Assembly: GCA_947624455.1 (NCBI GenBank)
Contig: CANQKL010000074.1
Span: forward strand, 1 to 7,745
Direction: 5' to 3'
Length of the DNA: 7,745 bases
DNA from: an uncultured Clostridia bacterium
GTDB taxonomy: Bacteria; Bacillota; Clostridia; UMGS1883
The position numbers were made by a program, and so were the translations under genes. This document shows positions 1 to 6,106 of the stretch, one piece after another (the stretch's first letter is position 1; each line of letters starts with the position of its first letter). Under the pieces are notes generated by a model. The model saw only the letters and a program-made list of their open reading frames with translations, had not been told where the DNA came from and searched no databases.

Positions 1-317
1 CCCCGGCGCTCTTTGTTGATTACGCTGTAATAGACCTTGCCGCTGGTCACGTTAGAGTTGCTGTTCAGGTTTTCGTCAACAAACCTTTCGTAGTGGCCCA
101 GATCGAGGTCAGTCTCGGCTCCGTCGTCGGTGACAAAGACCTCGCCGTGCTGATAAGGACTCATGGTGCCGGGATCGAAGTTGATGTACGGATCAAACTT
201 TTGGATGGTTATTTTGTAGCCCCTGCACTTTAGCAGACGCCCCAGAGACGCCGCGGTGATCCCCTTGCCAAGGCCGGAAACCACGCCTCCCGTCACAAAG
301 ATGTATTTTGCTTCCAC
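1..317 (-). CDS. pyrG: CTP synthase, N-terminal part (cut by window edge)
   Basis: CTP synthase makes CTP from UTP, ATP and glutamine in the cytoplasm, the last step of de novo pyrimidine nucleotide synthesis. About 105 codons of the N-terminal synthetase (amidoligase) domain are visible. They begin VEAKYIFVTGGVVSGLGKG, which holds the family's P-loop-like GGVVSGLGKG. The conserved blocks KFDPYINFDPGTMSPYQHGE and FVTDDGAETDLDLGHYERF follow, and then NSNVTSGKVY. I chose the GTG at 315-317 as the start: it gives the usual N-terminus and lies 8 nt after an AGGGGG ribosome binding site. The frame is open to the window edge, so the rest of this domain and the glutaminase domain lie outside. The gene is divergent from tadA and has its own promoter. 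The leader of about 40 nt has no GGGC start or attenuator hairpin, so the Bacillus-type reiterative-transcription control is not apparent. Confidence 0.97.
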   Translation of the reverse strand, partial: MEAKYIFVTGGVVSGLGKGITAASLGRLLKCRGYKITIQKFDPYINFDPGTMSPYQHGEVFVTDDGAETDLDLGHYERFVDENLNSNSNVTSGKVYYSVINKERR

Positions 318-364
318 TTATGCTTCCCCCTTTGTGAAAAAATTAAACGTTCATTAACTATCTC

Positions 365-393
365 ATTGTACCACATAATTGCAAATTTCGCAA
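365..393 (-). promoter_or_regulatory. sigma-A-type promoter of pyrG
   Basis: On the minus strand a -35 box TTGCGA (388-393) and a -10 box TACAAT (365-370) are separated by exactly 17 bp. Transcription would start near 358, giving a leader of about 40 nt before the GTG start of pyrG. The boxes match the housekeeping consensus well. No other candidate in the gap is as good for this strand. Confidence 0.75.
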
Positions 394-426
394 GAGTAAA
401 ATGCAAATTGTGAGGATTTTTTTGCG

Positions 427-450
427 AGTGCTTTTTTGTAAAAAAGCACT
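427..450. repeat. perfect 11-bp inverted repeat between divergent promoters
   Basis: AGTGCTTTTTT (427-437) is followed by a 2-nt centre and its exact reverse complement AAAAAAGCACT (440-450). The last base is also the first base of the tadA -35 box, and the dyad lies about 33 bp upstream of the pyrG -35 box. With a 2-nt centre and no following T-run it does not look like a terminator. An operator for a dimeric DNA-binding protein, or a cruciform-prone site, is a reasonable inference. No regulator can be named from the sequence. Confidence 0.7.
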
Positions 451-478
451 TGACTAAATGGGGGATTTGTGGTATTAT
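450..478 (+). promoter_or_regulatory. sigma-A-type promoter of tadA / tRNA-Ser
   Basis: TTGACT (450-455) and TATTAT (473-478) are 17 bp apart, close to the housekeeping consensus. The expected start near 485 gives a leader of about 45 nt before the tadA ATG at 530. Because the -10 box lies inside the longer upstream reading frame, it also argues that translation starts at 530 and not at 458. It is the only good promoter seen upstream of the tRNA. Confidence 0.8.
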
Positions 479-529
479 AATAAATGCGCCGGAAAAAGCG
501 CTCCTCGGCGCGAAAGGGAGCGGCTCGTT

Positions 530-985
530 ATGGAGAACAGATTCATGGAACTGGCAATTGCCGAGGCCCGAAAGGCTTTGGATCTGGGAGAGATACCGGT
601 AGGGGCCGTAGTGGTTCGCGGCGGGCTGGTCATAGGCGCGGGACACAATCTTCGCGAACGGGAGAAAAATCCTCTGCTTCACGCGGAGATAGCGGCTATC
701 AGCCAAGCGGCCAGGGCCGTGGGCGATTGGCGGCTTGGGGGCTGTGAGATTTACGTGACGCTGGAACCCTGCGTTATGTGTTCGGGGGCGATATTGAACG
801 CCCGTATGGATCGGGTGATCTTCGGGGCCTATGATCCTGAATACGGGGCCGCCGGTGGCAGGTTAGACCTGTTTGCCCGTCACCTGTACGGGGGCCGCAC
901 AGCGGTGGTGGGCGGCGTAATGGAGAAGGAGTGCGCGGCTCTGCTGAACGATTTTTTTAAAGGCGCACGTGAAAAAACAACGTAA
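530..985 (+). CDS. tadA: tRNA-specific adenosine deaminase TadA
   Basis: TadA is a zinc-dependent cytoplasmic deaminase that converts A34 to inosine in the anticodon of tRNA-Arg(ACG), so that one tRNA reads CGU, CGC and CGA. The 151-aa product is of normal length. It shows the cytidine-deaminase-fold signature: HAEIAAI (zinc ligand His, catalytic Glu) and, about 30 residues later, PCVMCSGAI with two zinc-ligand cysteines. The family-typical FGAYDPEYGAAGG and the ending ECAALLNDFFK also match TadA closely. The start at 530 was chosen because AAGGGAG lies 10 nt upstream and the frame upstream of it contains the promoter. The stop codon is 3 nt before the mature tRNA-Ser, with no promoter between, so the two are probably transcribed together. 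Confidence 0.96.
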   Translation: MENRFMELAIAEARKALDLGEIPVGAVVVRGGLVIGAGHNLREREKNPLLHAEIAAISQAARAVGDWRLGGCEIYVTLEPCVMCSGAILNARMDRVIFGAYDPEYGAAGGRLDLFARHLYGGRTAVVGGVMEKECAALLNDFFKGAREKTT

Positions 986-988
986 TAT

Positions 989-1077
989 GGACAGGTATCG
1001 AAGTGGTCATAACGGCCCTGACTCGAAATCAGGTAGTCCTCACGGGCTCGTGGGTTCGAATCCCACCCTGTCCGCCA
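989..1077 (+). tRNA. tRNA-Ser(CGA), reads UCG
   Basis: An 89-nt class II tRNA with an encoded CCA end. The acceptor stem GGACAGG (989-995) pairs with CCTGTCC (1067-1073), then comes discriminator G1074 and CCA at 1075-1077. The anticodon stem is CCTGA/TCAGG (1017-1021/1029-1033) with loop CTCGAAA, which puts CGA at positions 34-36. The T arm is GTGGG-TTCGAAT-CCCAC (1050-1066). A long variable arm between 1034 and 1049, together with the G discriminator, supports serine identity. It sits 3 nt after tadA and is followed by a terminator, so the precursor would be cut from the tadA transcript. It is not a known TadA substrate, because position 34 is C. Confidence 0.96.
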
Positions 1078-1083
1078 TTAGCG

Positions 1084-1119
1084 TCGGAGCAAGCTTTTTG
1101 AGGCTTGCTCCGATTTTTT
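1084..1119 (+). terminator. Rho-independent terminator of tadA-tRNA-Ser
   Basis: A perfect 11-bp stem TCGGAGCAAGC / GCTTGCTCCGA (1084-1094 / 1103-1113), an 8-nt loop and six T residues (1114-1119). It begins 7 nt after the tRNA CCA end and closes the tadA-tRNA transcription unit. Confidence 0.93.
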
Positions 1120-1130
1120 GTGCGAAATAT

Positions 1131-1141
1131 GGGGCTGTAAA
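1131..1141 (+). repeat. solo copy of the outer end of the 4725-5040 element
   Basis: GGGGCTGTAAA here is identical to the first 11 bases of the terminal inverted repeat at 4725-4739. The match stops there, and no partner CAGCCCC is seen downstream before 1340. It lies in the 1120-1256 gap between the tRNA terminator and the next promoter, where I see no supported gene or other signal. It may be a relic of the same element or a coincidence. Confidence 0.3.
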
Positions 1142-1256
1142 CGTCTCGCTTTTTATTGGCGGCGCACAACGCCATGCTGGCGGGCGATGGAGCGGGGCAT
1201 ATGGGGAAACCGCTTTTGTCGGCGCATATGTCACAAAATTACATATCAAAAACCCA

Positions 1257-1285
1257 TTGCTATTTTTGGGCGGCTATAGTATAAT
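1257..1285 (+). promoter_or_regulatory. sigma-A-type promoter of the GH43-like gene
   Basis: TTGCTA (1257-1262) and a perfect TATAAT (1280-1285) are separated by 17 bp. A second TATAAT lies at 1289-1294 without as good a -35 partner. The expected start near 1292 leaves a leader of about 50 nt before the ATG at 1341. No operator or catabolite-response element was recognised. Confidence 0.75.
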
Positions 1286-1340
1286 TGATATAATAGAGCA
1301 GGTGTTACCTGAATAATCAAATACACGAGGAGATGTGAAA

Positions 1341-4300
1341 ATGAAAAAAAGTTTAGGACTCATATTAGCCGTGACCATGCTGTTTACGGCCCTGACGGGA
1401 CTTCCGGCGTTCGCCGCCGACGCTCAGGTAACTGTAAACGGCGCGCCGGTCGAACTCGCCTTCGGCCCCGTTGATAGGGACGGAGGCATAGCCCTCGCCT
1501 TTGAGGATATATGCGCCATCCTTGGCTTCGCCCCAAGCCTTGACGGCGTCTCGACTGTGGCCGCGAGGGGCGAAACTATCATACGGGTGGAGGACAAGGC
1601 CGCCGATGTGAAGGTCAACGGCAAGCCCGTCACTATTTCCGCCCCAGTTTCTAAGGTGGGAGATACGCTGTATTTGCCCATCGACGCTCTCAAAGCCTTT
1701 GACTCCACCGCCGCTTGGGTCAGGAGCGATTCCTCCTTGGACATTACCTATGACGTCATGAACGGTCGGTACTTCCAGATAGTCCAGCACAGCAGCGGCA
1801 AGGCCTTCACCCTTGAAAACGGCAATTTGGGCGACGGCGTGCGCGTGATCCTGGGAGACGCGGATCCTGCCGACGACAAGCAGGTGTGGAAGTTCGTCAC
1901 CCGCGGCGACGGCCGCTATGCCGTCACCAACAAAAAGGCCCTGCGCTCCTTCGATATTCCCAACGGGCGCAGCGATGTGGAGTTGAACCTGATAATCTAC
2001 GGAATTACCGACGGCACAAATCAGTGGGTGCGTCCGGTCAGCCGTGGCGACGGAACCTATCTGCTCCAATGCGCCCATGACGAAAGCCTTTACCTGACTG
2101 AGCGTCCCGACGGCGTTATCGCTCAGAACGTCCTTGCGGGCGACGATACCCAGATCTTTGAGCTTAGGGAAGTCCCGGTGACCGCGGCGGCAGTTCCCAA
2201 TGAAGTCGGCGGCACGATGATTGCGGAGCATGACGAATTGAACGGGCGGTATGTGACTATATCCCTTCAAGACATATCGGCCGGCGAGACGTACCGGATG
2301 GCGACCGGCCTTAAGCTTACCGACGCCAACTCCGTTCCCCGGACTACCTCGGGGACCGGCGCCGACGCCAACGTGTGGAAGGTCACTCTCAGGGGCAATC
2401 GCCGCTATCAGTTTACCAACAAGGCCAGCGGCCTTGCCCTGGCCGTAAAGGACGGCGCGCTCACCTTGGCTGAGCCAGACCTTTCCACCGGCCAGATGTT
2501 CACCTTTAAAAATAACTCGCTGTGCAGCGTTTCCACCGGAAAATATGTGTCCGCCGCCGAAAACGGTACCGTAGTACTGACGGATCAGGCCGCGAACATT
2601 GCTAACATCATCGCCGGTCTCGGTATGGATGCCGTAAGCCCTTACAGTGAGGAGAAAATTGGCGGCAAGTTCTACCGCATCGGCATCGCCGGTACCGAAA
2701 AGGTCGTTTCCACCGCCGACGGATCCGCTGAAAACAGCGCCCGCATCGTGGCCGCCGATCCCAGCGACAGCGACATTCAGCTCTGGGATTTCGTGACTCA
2801 GGGCAGCGGCAGCTATATCCTTACCAACAAGGCCAGCCGCCGCAGCATGGACATTCCCGGCGGCAGCACTGAGCCGGGAGCCTCTGTGACACAGTACGAT
2901 ACCAACTATGGCAACAACCAAATCTTTGAGCTGGTTCCGGCCGGAACAGATACTTACTATCTCATGAACAAGAATTCCGAGCTGTACATGACCGAGATCG
3001 ACGGCGTGTTCAGTCAGGAGGTCATGGGCCATTCCGGCCGCCAGACCTTCACCCTCACTGAGGCGGGGGAGAGCGACGACCGCATAATAGGCGCGGCGGC
3101 GACTCTCTTTGTCCTGAAAGGCGAGGATAAGGTCAGCAACGCCAAGGTACAGTGGGGAACCTTTACAAACGCCGCAAGATTTGACGTTTACCGCAGCGTT
3201 GACGGCGGAGATTACACGCTTATGGCCTCTCTTACCGGCAAGTCTATCGACGACTATGACCTTGAGATAGGCAAGAGCTACTCCTACGATGTTTACGCTC
3301 TGGACGAGAACGGCAGCCTTATCGACCATGCCGTTACCAAGCCCGTTGTGCCTTACGACCTGCCAGCGGATCTGAAATCCAGCTCAAACCTGGAGGAATC
3401 TGGCCTTGACCGGCCCAACTCTCTGTACGTGGACGGGGTTTATTACAGCTTCTCAGCCTGGGGCGGCGGCCCCAACGGCGGCTTCGGCCAACTGATGATG
3501 AGTACCTCCGCCGACGACGTAACCTATACCGAGCCTGTCGAGGTTCTGAATTACCAGGAGATATTGGCAAACGAGACTTGCCAGAACTTTGACACAGTCC
3601 GGTTTGAGAGCCAAAACTTTATATATAACCCCGTGACCAACGAGTTTGTTTTCATAGCTCACCTTGAGGCGGACGGCGGCTATGGCACGGCTATGACGGC
3701 CTTTGCCTCCGGCAAGCCCGGCGAGCGGTGGACCTTCCACCGGGCCATCCGGCCCGAGGGCGGCGACACCCGTGATTTGAACGTCTATGTTGACGACGAC
3801 AACAAGGCTTACCTGATAGCCGCCATCAACGTCAATGCCGACCTGGCCCTCTATGAACTGAACGAGAGCTGGACGGACGTAAATCGGTTGGTCTGCATCG
3901 TTAATCACAACAGTTGGCGTGAGCTGCCCAGCATGATGAAAGTGGACGGCATCTACTACCTGTTCACTTCCGGCACCGCCGGATGGTATCCCACTCAGGG
4001 AATGTACAACACCGCCCCCACCATCGACGGCCCCTGGTCGCCCCTGCGCACAGTGGGCAATACCAGCACCTTCTCGTCTCAGTCCGGTACTGTTTTCCGC
4101 CTAAAGCCCGGCAGCGATAACTATGTCATGAGTACGTACCGCTGGATGTACTTCTGGCAGGACGCGGTCGTAAAGCGCACCACTAACCGCCGCTATCCGG
4201 TTTCGGTATCCAATGGCTTTGCGTTCTATGATTTCTATGACGAGCTGCTGTATAACTGGGACAACGACGACCTTGTTCCCGTGCAGAACGGCCGCATAGT

Positions 4301-4724
4301 TTCCCAGGATATGCCTGTGACGTCAGATTCGCTCCTCGGAGACAGCGCTCTGGCTAATGACGGTAACTATCAAACTATTTGGACTGCCGGCAGCCTTGAG
4401 GGCGAGGACAGCCAGTGGCCCTATGTCTGGGAGGTTGACCTTGGCGAGGTTCGCAGCCTGTCCGAGCTGCAAATCTCTTGGCTCATATGGAACGGCTCCG
4501 AGCCGTACTACCAGTACAAGGTGGAGGGCGCGGTCTACGGTCGGGATTATACCACCCTTATTGACAATACCGAGGGCTATACGGACTACGGTTTCACTGT
4601 GGATCAGCTCTCCGCCGACGCCAGATATCTCAGGATAACTGTGGAAAATGCCAAGCCCCGCAGTCATCCCAACGAAAACAACTATCCGCCTCAGATATAT
4701 GAGGTGAAAGTATTGGCGAATTAG
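1341..4724 (+). CDS. secreted modular GH43-like glycoside hydrolase with lectin domains
   Basis: Extracellular 1127-aa multidomain protein, probably acting on plant or host glycans. Domains by eye: signal peptide 1-25 (cleavage after AFA); a domain like the copper amine oxidase N-terminal family, about 28-137; three ricin-B-like beta-trefoil regions, about 140-276, 300-425 and 441-575, sharing the motifs VTNKKA (195), FTNKAS (358) and LTNKAS (494), with QxW-type motifs such as QVW (181-183) and QLW (480-482); FN3-like about 580-672; a GH43-like five-bladed propeller about 690-985; F5/8-type-C (CBM32-like) 996-1127. The propeller resembles GH43 exo-beta-1,3-galactanase-type enzymes: TRDLNVYVDDD (D812), RELP (E861, candidate acid) and FSSQSGTV (Q914). 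Catalytic roles and substrate are inferred. ATG 1341 was preferred to GTG 1335 because GAGGAG (1327-1332) lies 8 nt before the ATG. No LPXTG, SLH or dockerin motif was seen, and no transporter or regulator is adjacent. Confidence 0.85.
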   Translation: MKKSLGLILAVTMLFTALTGLPAFAADAQVTVNGAPVELAFGPVDRDGGIALAFEDICAILGFAPSLDGVSTVAARGETIIRVEDKAADVKVNGKPVTISAPVSKVGDTLYLPIDALKAFDSTAAWVRSDSSLDITYDVMNGRYFQIVQHSSGKAFTLENGNLGDGVRVILGDADPADDKQVWKFVTRGDGRYAVTNKKALRSFDIPNGRSDVELNLIIYGITDGTNQWVRPVSRGDGTYLLQCAHDESLYLTERPDGVIAQNVLAGDDTQIFELREVPVTAAAVPNEVGGTMIAEHDELNGRYVTISLQDISAGETYRMATGLKLTDANSVPRTTSGTGADANVWKVTLRGNRRYQFTNKASGLALAVKDGALTLAEPDLSTGQMFTFKNNSLCSVSTGKYVSAAENGTVVLTDQAANIANIIAGLGMDAVSPYSEEKIGGKFYRIGIAGTEKVVSTADGSAENSARIVAADPSDSDIQLWDFVTQGSGSYILTNKASRRSMDIPGGSTEPGASVTQYDTNYGNNQIFELVPAGTDTYYLMNKNSELYMTEIDGVFSQEVMGHSGRQTFTLTEAGESDDRIIGAAATLFVLKGEDKVSNAKVQWGTFTNAARFDVYRSVDGGDYTLMASLTGKSIDDYDLEIGKSYSYDVYALDENGSLIDHAVTKPVVPYDLPADLKSSSNLEESGLDRPNSLYVDGVYYSFSAWGGGPNGGFGQLMMSTSADDVTYTEPVEVLNYQEILANETCQNFDTVRFESQNFIYNPVTNEFVFIAHLEADGGYGTAMTAFASGKPGERWTFHRAIRPEGGDTRDLNVYVDDDNKAYLIAAINVNADLALYELNESWTDVNRLVCIVNHNSWRELPSMMKVDGIYYLFTSGTAGWYPTQGMYNTAPTIDGPWSPLRTVGNTSTFSSQSGTVFRLKPGSDNYVMSTYRWMYFWQDAVVKRTTNRRYPVSVSNGFAFYDFYDELLYNWDNDDLVPVQNGRIVSQDMPVTSDSLLGDSALANDGNYQTIWTAGSLEGEDSQWPYVWEVDLGEVRSLSELQISWLIWNGSEPYYQYKVEGAVYGRDYTTLIDNTEGYTDYGFTVDQLSADARYLRITVENAKPRSHPNENNYPPQIYEVKVLAN

Positions 4725-4739
4725 GGGGCTGTAAAAAAA
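4725..4739 (+). repeat. left terminal inverted repeat of the 316-bp element
   Basis: GGGGCTGTAAAAAAA, an exact inverse match to the right end at 5026-5040. The identity stops outside the 15 bases (G4724 against A5041). Its first base directly follows the TAG stop codon at 4722-4724. Confidence 0.85.
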
Positions 4740-4783
4740 CTAATAACAATTTTCGTTTGTAGTTCAAGGGCATAGAAAAAAAT

Positions 4784-4818
4784 AAAAACCGTCTTTTTCT
4801 CGTAAAAAGGCGGTTTTT
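4784..4818. terminator. Rho-independent terminator, probably bidirectional
   Basis: AAAAACCGTCTTTTT (4784-4798) pairs with AAAAAGGCGGTTTTT (4804-4818) over 15 positions with one G.U pair, around a 5-nt CTCGT loop. The A-run on one side and T-run on the other would work for the GH43-gene transcript and also for transcripts arriving from spoVAD. It lies within the inverted-repeat-bounded element, about 60 nt after the GH43 stop codon. Confidence 0.85.
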
Positions 4819-4904
4819 CTGCATCAATTCACAGTTTTGATTTTATTGCCGTGTTTATCATTACATAAATTTGGCTTAATTAAAGACTTCCAGCAAAAAC
4901 AGGG

Positions 4905-5032
4905 CCCCCGCAAAACGGCGAAGCCGATTTTGCGGGGGAAAGGAGTCGCAGCGAGGTGAGCCACGTTTCGATTTTTCAAATCGAAACAAGCGATACCGAG
5001 CTTGCGACGACGCAGGTCTGCGCCATTTTTTT
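4905..5032 (+). ncRNA. candidate structured RNA inside the 316-bp element
   Basis: Three folded units are visible on the + strand. (1) CCCCCGCAAAA / TTTTGCGGGGG (4905-4915 / 4928-4938) encloses CGGC-GAA-GCCG. (2) A long stem pairs 4945-4957 with 4995-5008: GTCGC/GCGAC, then AGC/GCT, then tandem G.A/A.G mismatches (GA 4953-4954, GA 4998-4999), then GGT/ACC. A second possible tandem G.A (4958-4959 with 4992-4993) and a GC/GC pair continue it. Its tip is a perfect 10-bp hairpin with a 3-nt loop (4965-4974 / 4978-4987). (3) A short CGCA/TGCG hairpin (5011-5022) is followed by seven T (5026-5032), like a weak terminator. G.A mismatches stabilise only the + strand transcript, which suggests orientation. 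No convincing promoter was found; TTGATT (4837-4842) with TACATA (4862-4867) is weak. No known RNA family was recognised. Confidence 0.4.
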
Positions 5033-5040
5033 ACAGCCCC
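5026..5040 (-). repeat. right terminal inverted repeat of the 316-bp element
   Basis: TTTTTTTACAGCCCC, the exact reverse complement of 4725-4739. Its seven T residues also form the T-run behind the small hairpin at 5011-5022. The following 12 bases separate it from the spoVAD stop codon. Confidence 0.85.
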
Positions 5041-5052
5041 ATTTAAAGTGAA

Positions 5053-6102
5053 TCAGCCCGCCTGTTCGTTAGACTCCGTTGGTTCGGCAGGTTCCGCCGG
5101 ACCCCTCAGCTCCACCGCGTGGGCTATGCAGGGGATACTTTCGCCCTGCAATACAGTGGTTGGGCTGAGCAGCGCGCCAGTGGCGCAGAACAGCACCCTC
5201 TTCCACTGACCGCTTTCCAACATTGGCAGTACGTGAGCGCAGAGAACGCTTGCCGCGCAGCCGCAGCCGCTTCCTCCGGCGTGAACGTCCTGGCTCTTCC
5301 GGTCGAATATCATTTCTCCGCAGTCGTGATGAACCGAGGAAATGTCGATCTCCTCCCGGCGCAGCAGCTCCTGGGCCAGATCAATACCTATAACGCCCAA
5401 GTCGCCTGAAAAAATGGCGTCGTAGTCTATGGGCCTGGCTCCCACGCCTCTGAGGTGGGCGGCGATTGTGTCGGCAAAGGCCGGGGCCATGGCTCCGCCC
5501 ATGTGATTGGCGTCCTTTATTCCCATGTCCACAATGGTGCCGACAGTGGCGGCGGTTATACGGGCCTTACCTCCGGTCTTGCCTATCAGAACCGCTCCCG
5601 CGCCGGTCACGGTCCACTGGGCGGAGGGCGGCCGCTGGCTCCCGTATTCCAGGGGGGTTCGGAACTGCTTTTCCGCGCTGCAAAAATGACTGCCCGCGCT
5701 GGCCAGCACCCTTTCGCCATAGCCTCCGTCCACAAGGGCGGCGGCGGTAATCAGACTTTCCGCAATGGTGGAGCAGGCCCCGTAGACCCCAAGGAACGGG
5801 GCTTTGAGATCCTTTATGGCAAAGGAGGTGGCGGTACACTGGTTCAACAGGTCGCCGCCGACCGCCCCGTCCAGATCGGAGCCTTTTATCCCGGCCCGGT
5901 TCAGACAAATATTGATTGCCGCCGCCTGAAACTGGCTTTCCGCCTTTTCCCAGTTGTCCTGACCGAAGTACTCGTCCTCTTGAACCTGGTCAAAAAGGCT
6001 GCCCAGAGGCCCCTGACTTTCCTTTTTGCTCACCGTACAGCCGTGAGCCAGTATCTGCGGCGGAGCGGTGAATTTTACGGTTCCCCGTCTCAGCTTTTCC
6101 AT
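5053..6102 (-). CDS. spoVAD: stage V sporulation protein AD (dipicolinate-binding)
   Basis: SpoVAD is a spore inner-membrane-associated protein with a thiolase-like fold. It binds Ca-dipicolinic acid and works with SpoVAC and SpoVAE in loading it during sporulation and releasing it in germination. The 349-aa product has family blocks throughout: LAHGCTVSKKESQGPLG near the N-terminus, YGACSTIAESL with Cys110 at the place of the thiolase nucleophile, the segment SQRPPSAQWTVTGAGA (155-170), MGIKDANHMGGAMAPAFADT, FSGDLGVIG and HAGGSGCGCAASV. It is slightly long because of a Pro/Glu-rich C-terminal tail with PAEPAEP. A near-perfect GAGGTGAT site fixes the ATG at 6100-6102. It starts 4 nt after the spoVAC stop codon, so the two are likely translated in tandem. 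spoVAE does not follow: only 12 bp separate the stop codon from the 316-bp element. Confidence 0.96.
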   Translation of the reverse strand: MEKLRRGTVKFTAPPQILAHGCTVSKKESQGPLGSLFDQVQEDEYFGQDNWEKAESQFQAAAINICLNRAGIKGSDLDGAVGGDLLNQCTATSFAIKDLKAPFLGVYGACSTIAESLITAAALVDGGYGERVLASAGSHFCSAEKQFRTPLEYGSQRPPSAQWTVTGAGAVLIGKTGGKARITAATVGTIVDMGIKDANHMGGAMAPAFADTIAAHLRGVGARPIDYDAIFSGDLGVIGIDLAQELLRREEIDISSVHHDCGEMIFDRKSQDVHAGGSGCGCAASVLCAHVLPMLESGQWKRVLFCATGALLSPTTVLQGESIPCIAHAVELRGPAEPAEPTESNEQAG

Positions 6103-6106
6103 ATTA

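Larger units (their letters stand above)
4725..5040. mobile_element. 316-bp element with perfect 15-bp terminal inverted repeats (MITE-like)
   Basis: GGGGCTGTAAAAAAA at 4725-4739 is the exact reverse complement of 5026-5040. The element begins immediately after the GH43-gene stop codon and ends 12 bp from the spoVAD stop codon. It carries no reading frame of note. Inside are a terminator hairpin (4784-4818), an AT-rich stretch (about 4820-4900) and a compact structured block (4905-5032). Size, ends and lack of a transposase resemble a non-autonomous, MITE-like element. However, the flanks (GAATTA to the left, ATTTAAA to the right) give no convincing target-site duplication. A structured intergenic repeat or a chromosomal RNA locus is the alternative. 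The family is not recognised. Confidence 0.6.

Noticed and set aside
318..365. Bacillus-type pyrG control by reiterative transcription and attenuation
   Set aside because: The leader is only about 40 nt, has no GGGC at the predicted start and no terminator hairpin.
458..529. N-terminal extension of TadA from an ATG at 458
   Set aside because: It overlaps the -10 box at 473-478, lacks a ribosome binding site and adds residues unlike TadA. The ATG at 530 has AAGGGAG upstream and gives the normal length.
1120..1256. SRP RNA (ffs), often found near tadA in Firmicutes
   Set aside because: The conserved SRP RNA apical loop motif (GGAAGGAAGCA type) is not present in the gap.
1174..1284. 36-codon frame in the gap before the GH43-like gene
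   Set aside because: No ribosome binding site, it ends inside the promoter -10 box, and the product resembles nothing recognisable.
969..1316. 115-codon open frame on the + strand
   Set aside because: It runs through the tRNA-Ser gene, its terminator and the next promoter. It has no family resemblance.
1365..3329. 654-codon open frame antisense to the GH43-like gene
   Set aside because: The opposite strand holds a coherent signal peptide and domain series. The antisense frame is an artefact of GC-rich codon positions.
4953..4999. Kink-turn motif in the structured core
   Set aside because: Tandem G.A pairs are present, but the three-nucleotide bulge that defines a standard kink-turn is missing.
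4718..5047. Target-site duplication around the inverted-repeat element
   Set aside because: Left flank GAATTA and right flank ATTTAAA are both AT-rich but do not form a convincing direct repeat.
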